Source: Zestomicrobium sp964482405 (GTDB lineage: Archaea; Thermoproteota; Thermoprotei_A; Sulfolobales; NBVN01). From it: a stretch of 48,637 bases of DNA. The stretch covers positions 1 to 48,637 of the forward strand of contig CAYZXH010000007.1 of NCBI GenBank assembly GCA_964482405.1. The letters run 5' to 3'. Made by a program: the position numbers and the translations under genes. A model generated the notes under the pieces. The model was not told where the DNA came from. It was given only the letters and a program-made list of their open reading frames with translations, and ran no database searches. Every line of letters starts with the position of its first letter. Positions within the stretch are counted from its first letter, which is position 1. This document shows, piece by piece, positions 32,583 through 38,551 of this stretch.

Positions 32583-33646
32583 ATAACGAGTCGCGTTTAA
32601 GGAAGCTGGAACACGTTGATGTAGTTCTGAAGGAGAGGGTGGAAGGTCCCAACACCACGTGGTTTGAGTACGTGTTTCTAGTTCATCAAGCTTCTTCCGA
32701 GATACCGCTGGGTACGGTCAACCTAGAGACTTTGTTCCTTAAGAAAATCTTGAAGGCCCCCCTAATAATTACTGGCATGACTGGAGGGGCTCCAGGAACT
32801 GAGGAAATAAATGGTAAGCTCGCGGAAGTTGCAGAGAAATACGGAATTGCTTTAGGGGTAGGTAGTCAGAGGGCTGCCATCGAGGATCCGGGAGTTGAGC
32901 GAACCTTCAGGATAGTTAGAGAGTATGCCAGAAATGTCCCGGTAATTGGTAATATCGGGGCACACGAGTTCGTGAAGTATGATTTGGATAAGATAAATAA
33001 GTTGATAGAAATGATAAACGCTGACGCCTTAGCTGTTCACTTAAACTTAACTCAAGAAGTCGCTCAACCTGAGGGAACGCCTGACTTCAGCGGCTTAATG
33101 TCTAAGGTACGACTCTATACTAGGGAGTTCTCCACGCCCTTGATGATTAAGGAGGTGGGACATGGTCTCTCATATGAAGTCGTTAGAGAATTGAGTGAGG
33201 CCGGGGTCAAGATATTTGACGTGGCTGGATCTGGAGGGACTAATTGGGTGCTCGTGGAGAAGTATAGGGCGCGAAAGAAAAACGATAAACTCAAGGAATT
33301 AATTGCTGAGAATGTTGCTGACTGGGGGATTCCCACAGCCGCCTCAATAATCGAGGCTAGGAGAGCGGCTCCTGAATCTGTGATTATCGGTTCAGGGGGT
33401 ATCAGATCTTCCGTTGACGCTATTAAGGCTTTAAGAATTGGGGCTGACTTAATAGGTCTCGCAGCCCCTGTTCTCAGAGCTTACTATGGTGGCTACTTAG
33501 AAGAGTTTCTGCAAGCGTTCATCCACGGTATTAAAGCTTTAGTAGCGTTGACCGGGAGTAGAGACCTTAACGAGCTGAGACGTAAGCCTGTCATAATCAC
33601 GTCTATCTTAAGAGAATGGCTTATATGCAGGGGGTTTTCTGTTTAA
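32573..33646 (+). CDS. fni: Isopentenyl-diphosphate delta-isomerase type 2
   Basis: FMN- and NAD(P)H-dependent enzyme interconverting IPP and DMAPP. The 357-residue TIM barrel has PLIITGMTGGAPGTEEIN, LGVGSQRAAIED, NIGAHEF, AVHLNLTQE and GSGGIRSSVDAIKAL, the FMN and substrate loops of the type 2 isomerase. It follows ipk directly and supplies the primer for the prenyl transferase that comes next. Confidence 0.96.
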   Translation: MGLNNESRLRKLEHVDVVLKERVEGPNTTWFEYVFLVHQASSEIPLGTVNLETLFLKKILKAPLIITGMTGGAPGTEEINGKLAEVAEKYGIALGVGSQRAAIEDPGVERTFRIVREYARNVPVIGNIGAHEFVKYDLDKINKLIEMINADALAVHLNLTQEVAQPEGTPDFSGLMSKVRLYTREFSTPLMIKEVGHGLSYEVVRELSEAGVKIFDVAGSGGTNWVLVEKYRARKKNDKLKELIAENVADWGIPTAASIIEARRAAPESVIIGSGGIRSSVDAIKALRIGADLIGLAAPVLRAYYGGYLEEFLQAFIHGIKALVALTGSRDLNELRRKPVIITSILREWLICRGFSV

Positions 33647-33685
33647 ATTCTTAGGTTTTACTCTATGACTTAGGGTGTGTGTTGG

Positions 33686-34693
33686 ATGAGTAAAGACTTC
33701 AGTAAGTTGTTGAGCTATGCCAAACACGTGGCTTCTGAGGTAGATAAGGCGATTAATGAGATAATTAAGGGAGGGCCTCAGGAGCTTTATGAGGCTTCAT
33801 ACCATCTAATTAAGGCTGGTGGTAAGAGGTTAAGACCGTTAGCTCTTGTCTTGAGTGGTCGGATGTTCGGTCTTGAAGAGCGTGTAGGAATTCTGGCGGG
33901 AGCTTCAGTTGAGATCTTACATAACTTCACGTTAGTTCATGACGATATAATGGATAAAGACGTGTTTCGCAGGGGAGTTCCAACAGTCCACACTATCTAC
34001 GGTGAGGACATGGCGATACTTGCCGGCGACTTACTTTTCGCTAAGGCTTTCGAGGCTTTAGGAAGGCTTTCAGGGTTGGTGAGTGCTGACAGATTAGTTA
34101 ACGCGTTTAAGGAGCTTGCCTGGGCTGCCGTCACTGTCGCGGAGGGTCAAGCGTTAGACATGGAGTTCGAACGTAGGTGGGACGTCACGCTTGATGAGTA
34201 TTTGAGCATGATCTACAAGAAAACGGCGGCTCTTTTCAAGTCAAGCTTAGTTATCGGAGCTCTCCTAGCGGGTGCCTCTCAGAACGAGATTGCTAACTTA
34301 GAGAAGTTTGCTGAGGGTGTTGGGATAGCTTTCCAAATAAGAGATGACGTGCTTGGTTTAGTTGCTGATGAATCCATTTTAGGAAAACCTGTTTATAGTG
34401 ATTTGAGGGAAGGGAAGAAGACTATCTTAGTTATTCATGCTCTAAGCAGGTTAGACCATGAGGGGAGAAGAAAGCTGATGAGTACCCTGGGTAGGAGAGA
34501 CTCTAGCGTTGAGGAACTCAGTAGTTTAGCTGAGCTCATTAAGTCTACCGGGGCAGTAGAGTTTGCTAACAGCCTAGCCGATAAATATCTTGAGGAAGGC
34601 CTTGAAGCGTTAAGTAGAGTGAAGCCTGTCGATCAAGAAGCCAAAGATCTACTACGAGATTTAGCGATGTTCGTTACAGCGAGGAATTACTAA
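33686..34693 (+). CDS. Polyprenyl (geranylgeranyl/farnesylgeranyl) diphosphate synthase
   Basis: Chain-elongating prenyltransferase for archaeal ether lipids. The first Asp-rich motif is LVHDDIMDKDVFRRG, and the second is QIRDDVLGLVAD; the KAGGKRLRP and GEDMAILAGDLLF segments are also present. The frame opens at GTG 33677, but ATG 33686 is better placed and gives 335 residues. Chain length (C20 or C25) depends on residues before the first motif and was not decided. Confidence 0.92.
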   Translation: MSKDFSKLLSYAKHVASEVDKAINEIIKGGPQELYEASYHLIKAGGKRLRPLALVLSGRMFGLEERVGILAGASVEILHNFTLVHDDIMDKDVFRRGVPTVHTIYGEDMAILAGDLLFAKAFEALGRLSGLVSADRLVNAFKELAWAAVTVAEGQALDMEFERRWDVTLDEYLSMIYKKTAALFKSSLVIGALLAGASQNEIANLEKFAEGVGIAFQIRDDVLGLVADESILGKPVYSDLREGKKTILVIHALSRLDHEGRRKLMSTLGRRDSSVEELSSLAELIKSTGAVEFANSLADKYLEEGLEALSRVKPVDQEAKDLLRDLAMFVTARNY

Positions 34694-35128
34694 ATGAACC
34701 TGAGCTCTGAGAAAAAGCGTAAGAGTTTCCTAGATCCTCCAACATCGTATAGTCAGCCCAAATGCTACACTAAAACAAAAGATGTCGTTAAAAGTGTTCA
34801 GTGCTACGAGCTAGTTAACTTTCTACTGTCCCAACAAAGACCTGATATATCAGTATGCGATGAAGTTACAGGTCGGTGTGTTGAGATTAGCTCAAGCGAT
34901 GAGTTAGTAATCTCAGAGATCAGTGGTAGCGAGGTCTTCATAAGCGTTAAGGAGGGGGATCGCGTTAAGCGTGGTGATAGGTTAGGGTATATCATAACTG
35001 GTAAAGGAGAGGTGCGCGGCTTGAGGTCCGACGTTGAGGGGTTCGTGGTGCTAGTTTACGAGGTGCCTACATCAAGACCTTCTGAGGTCTTAGTTTTTAT
35101 TAAGAAGGGGGGTGGTGGTAGTGAGTGA
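34694..35128 (+). CDS. DUF2118-like protein with biotinyl/lipoyl-type beta domain
   Basis: A 144-residue protein whose C-terminal half (about 65-140) looks like a biotinyl/lipoyl-domain sandwich: VFISVKEGDRVKRGDRLGYI followed by GEVRGLRSDVEGFVVLVYEV. No modifiable MKM or equivalent lysine is seen. Small crenarchaeal proteins of this type are listed as DUF2118 and have no known function. The ATG directly abuts the prenyl synthase stop (TAAATG), and the end overlaps gltX, so it is part of the same transcript. Confidence 0.72.
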   Translation: MNLSSEKKRKSFLDPPTSYSQPKCYTKTKDVVKSVQCYELVNFLLSQQRPDISVCDEVTGRCVEISSSDELVISEISGSEVFISVKEGDRVKRGDRLGYIITGKGEVRGLRSDVEGFVVLVYEVPTSRPSEVLVFIKKGGGGSE

Positions 35129-36902
35129 AGAGCGTATACCTTCAGAAATTCAGAGATTGATTAGAGGGCTAGCTCTTAAGAATGCCTATGAGCATGGTGG
35201 GAAGGCCGTAGAAGGTCCTGTCATGAGCGCTGTTCTAGGAGAGCATCCTGAGCTGAAGCCTCTAGCTAAGGATTTAGCTAAGTACGTCTCTCAAGTCGTT
35301 AAAGAAGTTAATTCGTTGAGTTTTGAGGAGCAGAAGAAGCTCTTAATGAGTGAGTTTCCTGAGTTGCTGGAACGGAGGAGAGAAAAAGAAGAGAGAAAGA
35401 GGTTGCCGCCGCTTCCTCAAGTTGACCAGTATAAAGTTGTTAGGACTAGGTTTGCGCCAAACCCAGACTTCTACATACACTTAGGGAACGCTAGGCCTGC
35501 CATACTGAGTTACGAGTACGCGAGAATGTATGACGGCGTTATGATACTGCGTTTCGAGGACACGGATCCTAGGATAAAGACGCCTATCCCAGAAGCCTAC
35601 CATCAGATCAAGGAGGATTTGAGGTGGCTAGGCGTTGAGTGGGGGGAGGAATACGTTCAGTCTTTAAGGATGGAGCTATATTATGAGATTGCTAGAGAGC
35701 TCTTGAGTAGGGGCGCTGCGTACGTTGACTTATGTCCTCAGAAAGTTTTTAGGGAGTTTAAGTTAAGGCGTGTGGCATGCCCGCACAGGGATGTGTATCC
35801 GGAGAAGAACCTAGAGCTTTTTGATAAAATGAGGTCTGGCTTCTTCGGTGAGGGTGAGGCCGTATTAAGGATAAAGACAGACTTAAATCACCCGGATTTC
35901 TCCGTGATTGATTGGGTTGCTTTCAGGATTATAGACACCGATAAATACCCGCATCCTGTGGTGGGTTCTAAGTATGTCGTCTGGCCTACGTATAACTTCG
36001 CGGCCGGGGTTGACGACCACTTGATGGGAGTCACCCACATACTTAGGGGTAGGGAGCACTCACTTAATACTGTTAAGCAGAGATACGTGTACCAACATCT
36101 CGGCTGGGTATATCCTGTCGTACTGAACCTAGGTAGGCTCAACCTGGAGGGACTCATCTTAAGCAAGTCTAGGATAAAGGAATTAATATCTAGTAGGCCG
36201 GGGGAATTCGAAGGGCCTTCAGACATTAGGTTCGGCACTATAGCTTCGTTGAGGAATAGGGGTATTGAGGCTCAGACCATACGTGAGATAATCTTGGACG
36301 TCGGCGTTAAGTTAAGCGATGCTTCCATAAGCTGGGATAACATAGCCGCTTTAAACAGGAAACTCATAGACAGGGACACTAAGAGGTTGATGGCAGTTTT
36401 TAATCCTGTGGAGCTGAGAGTTCGTAATTATCCAGGTCCTGATAGAGTGGTCTTATCTAACCATCCAGAGAACTCGTCTTTGGGTAGTAGGGAGGTGTCG
36501 CTCGACGTTTCCTCAGGTACTTTACGAGTGCTTATAGATCGTAGTGACTTAAGCGAGGTTATTAAGATAGGAGCTTTCAGGTTGATGGAGTTATGTAATG
36601 TGAGAGTAGTTGAGGTTGGGGAAGGCATCCTAGTTAGTGAGTACATAGGCAGAGACTTAAAACAAGCGAGGGATGCTAGGATGCCCATAATACAGTGGGT
36701 TCCCGCAGGCAATAACGTAGCATTAAGAATATTGGTTCCAAGAGATCTTGAGATGGTGAGGGTAGGTGGTCTAGGTGAGCCAGCGTTGACTGAGTTAAAA
36801 CGAGGGGATAAGGTGCAGTTAGTTAGGTACGGGTTCGTCAAGGTACGTAAACAAGCATTAAGTAAGGAGGACGTTATTGAAGCAGTGTTCATGCATGTGT
36901 GA
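35121..36902 (+). CDS. gltX: Glutamyl-tRNA synthetase, archaeal type
   Basis: Charges tRNA(Glu), and in archaea usually also tRNA(Gln) for later amidation by GatDE. It has the archaeal N-terminal extension with a KxxE-rich helix region, the class I HIGH-like HLGN in NPDFYIHLGNARP, RFEDTDPR, and the LSKSR version of KMSKS near residue 350. The C-terminal anticodon domain is all beta, as in GlnRS-like archaeal enzymes. GTG at 35121 (593 residues) starts MSEERIPSE; two GTG codons just upstream are alternatives. Confidence 0.95.
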   Translation: MSEERIPSEIQRLIRGLALKNAYEHGGKAVEGPVMSAVLGEHPELKPLAKDLAKYVSQVVKEVNSLSFEEQKKLLMSEFPELLERRREKEERKRLPPLPQVDQYKVVRTRFAPNPDFYIHLGNARPAILSYEYARMYDGVMILRFEDTDPRIKTPIPEAYHQIKEDLRWLGVEWGEEYVQSLRMELYYEIARELLSRGAAYVDLCPQKVFREFKLRRVACPHRDVYPEKNLELFDKMRSGFFGEGEAVLRIKTDLNHPDFSVIDWVAFRIIDTDKYPHPVVGSKYVVWPTYNFAAGVDDHLMGVTHILRGREHSLNTVKQRYVYQHLGWVYPVVLNLGRLNLEGLILSKSRIKELISSRPGEFEGPSDIRFGTIASLRNRGIEAQTIREIILDVGVKLSDASISWDNIAALNRKLIDRDTKRLMAVFNPVELRVRNYPGPDRVVLSNHPENSSLGSREVSLDVSSGTLRVLIDRSDLSEVIKIGAFRLMELCNVRVVEVGEGILVSEYIGRDLKQARDARMPIIQWVPAGNNVALRILVPRDLEMVRVGGLGEPALTELKRGDKVQLVRYGFVKVRKQALSKEDVIEAVFMHV

Positions 36903-36914
36903 AGGGTTACGTTA

Positions 36915-36934
36915 AAGCTTTATTAATAAAGCTT
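36915..36934. repeat. 20-bp perfect palindrome upstream of eL8
   Basis: AAGCTTTATT/AATAAAGCTT is perfectly self-complementary. It lies 12 nt after the gltX stop and runs into the TATA box of eL8 (36933-36939), covering the BRE position. It could be a dimeric repressor operator, a gltX transcription stop, or both. Confidence 0.6.
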
Positions 36935-36939
36935 ATAAG
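36933..36939 (+). promoter_or_regulatory. TATA box of eL8 (L7Ae)
   Basis: TTATAAG; transcription would start near 36958-36960, at the base of the leader hairpin described separately. The gene would therefore be transcribed independently of gltX. Confidence 0.5.
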
Positions 36940-36957
36940 TCTTACGTTCCCTATAAT

Positions 36958-36977
36958 CTCTGGTACGACGACCGGAG
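36958..36977 (+). promoter_or_regulatory. Leader hairpin overlapping the eL8 ribosome-binding site
   Basis: CTCTGGT (36958-36964) pairs with ACCGGAG (36971-36977), 7 bp with one G-U, loop ACGACG. The 3' arm takes up most of GGAGGG (36974-36979), the eL8 ribosome-binding site. Autoregulation of archaeal L7Ae by binding a kink-turn in its own leader has been reported, but no canonical tandem G-A kink-turn was recognised here. Confidence 0.4.
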
Positions 36978-36986
36978 GGAATGAGG

Positions 36987-37370
36987 ATGAGTAAACCTGT
37001 TCACATAAAGTTTAAGACACCCCCGGAAATAGCTGAGAAAGCCTACGAAGCTGTTAAGAAAGCTAGAGAGACTGGCGGGAAGGTTAGGAGGGGAGCTAAC
37101 GAGACCACTAAAGCTGTTGAGAGAGGCTTAGCCAAGATAGTAGTAATAGCTGAGGACGTAGAGCCTCCTGAAGTAGTTATGCACCTCCCATTGCTGTGTG
37201 AGGAAAAGAAAATACCGTACGTTTACGTCCCCAGCAAAAAGAGATTGGGCGAGGAAGCAGGACTTCAGGTAGGTGCTGCGGCGGTAGCTATAGTGGAGCC
37301 AGGGCAAGCTAAGGAATTAATAGAGGAACTTTCTAAAGCTTATCAAGACCTTAAAGCCAAAGGAGCTTAA
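36987..37370 (+). CDS. rpl7ae: Ribosomal protein eL8 (L7Ae)
   Basis: Kink-turn-binding protein that belongs to the ribosome, to C/D and H/ACA RNPs and to archaeal RNase P. The sequence shows VRRGANETTKAVERGLAKIVVIAEDVEP, the RNA-binding signature, and HLPLLCEEKKIPYVYVPSK. ATG at 36987 lies 7 nt after GGAGGG and is preferred over ATG 36981, which abuts that site. It gives 127 residues. Its partner Cbf5 is in the same window. Confidence 0.95.
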   Translation: MSKPVHIKFKTPPEIAEKAYEAVKKARETGGKVRRGANETTKAVERGLAKIVVIAEDVEPPEVVMHLPLLCEEKKIPYVYVPSKKRLGEEAGLQVGAAAVAIVEPGQAKELIEELSKAYQDLKAKGA

Positions 37371-37460
37371 TAAAACCGTGAAAACGCAAACTTCAGAAGA
37401 TCTCTTTTTCTCTATGTCTTGAAGGGCTTCGGTTACTTTACGCACTACTGACCTCCTCAC

Positions 37461-37522
37461 TGCTTCGGGGATTCGATCTCGGGGCCGGGTCTCCGGCTCG
37501 TCACCCCTACCTCTCTCGGGGC
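37461..37522. other. GC-rich structured island between eL8 and eS28
   Basis: 43 of 62 bases are G or C, well above the adjacent intergenic sequence. It has a strong hairpin GCCGG-GTCT-CCGGC (37484-37497), extended by GGG/CCC with a one-sided bulge, and three copies of TCGGGG (37465, 37479, 37516). In hyperthermophiles such islands often mark stable RNAs. No tRNA arm set, C/D boxes or complete H/ACA unit could be made to fit on either strand. Confidence 0.4.
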
Positions 37523-37539
37523 TTGGATAAGAGGGAATA

Positions 37540-37553
37540 ACACTTATAAGTGT
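37540..37553. promoter_or_regulatory. Palindromic TATA element of the eS28 operon
   Basis: ACACTTATAAGTGT is a perfect 14-bp palindrome with a TATA core. Plus-strand transcription would start near 37572, just before the eS28 GTG. The symmetry would also allow a minus-strand start near 37520, at the edge of the GC-rich island. Confidence 0.5.
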
Positions 37554-37582
37554 GTTTCAAATCATCTTTAAGGTGTTGAGGA

Positions 37583-37846
37583 GTGAGCGAGGAGGGTAGG
37601 AAAGTCGATATAACTCAGCAACCAACCGAGATTACTGAGGAGTTCGGGTTTCCGGCCGAAGTACTTCAGATAATAGGTCGTACAGGTGTTACTGGAGAGA
37701 TTACCCAGGTTAGGGTTAGAGTTCTCGAAGGCAGGGATAAGGGCAGGATACTTACGAGGAATGTGAAGGGCCCTGTACGCGTTGGTGACATAATAATTTT
37801 GAGGGAGACCGAGAGGGAGGCTAGGAAGCTTACTGCCAGGAGGTAG
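37583..37846 (+). CDS. rps28e: Ribosomal protein eS28
   Basis: Small-subunit OB-fold protein close to the mRNA exit. The 87 residues contain PAEVLQIIGRTGVTGEITQV, RVLEGRDKGRILTRNVKGPV and end LRETEREARKLTARR, the conserved tail. GTG start after AAGGTGTTGAGGA. First gene of eS28-eL24-ndk. Confidence 0.96.
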   Translation: MSEEGRKVDITQQPTEITEEFGFPAEVLQIIGRTGVTGEITQVRVRVLEGRDKGRILTRNVKGPVRVGDIIILRETEREARKLTARR

Positions 37847-37857
37847 GGTGGTTACCG

Positions 37858-38052
37858 ATGGTTAGGGTAGATAAATGCTCTTTCTGCGGTAGCGAGATAC
37901 CTCCCGGCACCGGGCTAACGCTAGTTAAGAATGATGGCACGCTCCTCCACTTCTGCTCCAGCAAGTGTTTTAAGAATTATAAGCTGGGTAGAGACCCAAA
38001 GAGAATACCGTGGTCTAGGTATTTCCTAGGTGGGAGGAGTTCGAGGGCTTGA
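37858..38052 (+). CDS. rpl24e: Ribosomal protein eL24
   Basis: Zinc-ribbon large-subunit protein of 64 residues: CSFCGSEIPPGTG and FCSSKCFKNYKLGRDPKRIPW carry the four cysteines and the family core. ATG start 11 nt after eS28; its end overlaps ndk by 4 nt. Confidence 0.96.
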   Translation: MVRVDKCSFCGSEIPPGTGLTLVKNDGTLLHFCSSKCFKNYKLGRDPKRIPWSRYFLGGRSSRA

Positions 38053-38474
38053 GATTGCTGCAGAGAACCATACTGATAATCAAGCCTGACGGAGTTAAGA
38101 GAGGACTGGTAGGCGAGGTAATAAGTAGAATCGAGAACAAAGGTCTTAAAATAACTCGTTTAAGGATGATATATCCTAACATAGAATGTATTGAACAGCT
38201 TTACGACGTTCATAAAGGTAAACCATTCTATAAAGACCTAATCGAGTTCATGAGTTCCGGACCCATAATAGCGATGATTATTGAAGGTGACGAAGCCGTT
38301 AAGGTCGTGAGAAACTTAATAGGATCTACGGACGGTAGAGAAGCTTCCCCGGGCACTATAAGAGGGGACTACGCACTATCAATAAGAGAAAACATCGTTC
38401 ACGCCGCTGATTCAGTTGAGAGAGCTGAATACGAAATCAAGGTAGTATTCTCAGAGACATGCGGCGACTTCTAA
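38049..38474 (+). CDS. ndk: Nucleoside diphosphate kinase
   Basis: Balances nucleoside triphosphate pools through a phospho-histidine intermediate. The 141 residues start RTILIIKPDGVKRGLVGEV and carry the active His118 in RENIVHAADS. RPGTIRGDY-like ASPGTIRGDYA is also present. TTG start in an overlap with eL24. The eS28-eL24-ndk-infB gene set is common in archaea, but infB here is convergent rather than downstream. Confidence 0.95.
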   Translation: MRLLQRTILIIKPDGVKRGLVGEVISRIENKGLKITRLRMIYPNIECIEQLYDVHKGKPFYKDLIEFMSSGPIIAMIIEGDEAVKVVRNLIGSTDGREASPGTIRGDYALSIRENIVHAADSVERAEYEIKVVFSETCGDF

Positions 38475-38551
38475 TAACATTTCTCTTCCGGACGTTCTTC
38501 ATCTAATAGTTTAAGGGGCTGCTACGTGATCTCAACGACCTTAACTGTAAC

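Noticed and set aside
36428..36892. Open frame of 154 codons antisense to gltX
   Set aside because: The opposite strand encodes the conserved GluRS C-terminal domain, and the shadow protein resembles no family.
37461..37522. GC-rich island as a tRNA gene
   Set aside because: TTCGAT is present, but no T stem, acceptor stem or anticodon arm can be paired on either strand.
37318..37557. Minus-strand open frame through the GC-rich island, with an Arg-rich stretch such as RIPEAVRRSVVRKV
   Set aside because: It has no ATG, GTG or TTG before the Arg-rich part, runs into the 3' end of eL8, and its composition is what GC-rich structured DNA gives by chance.
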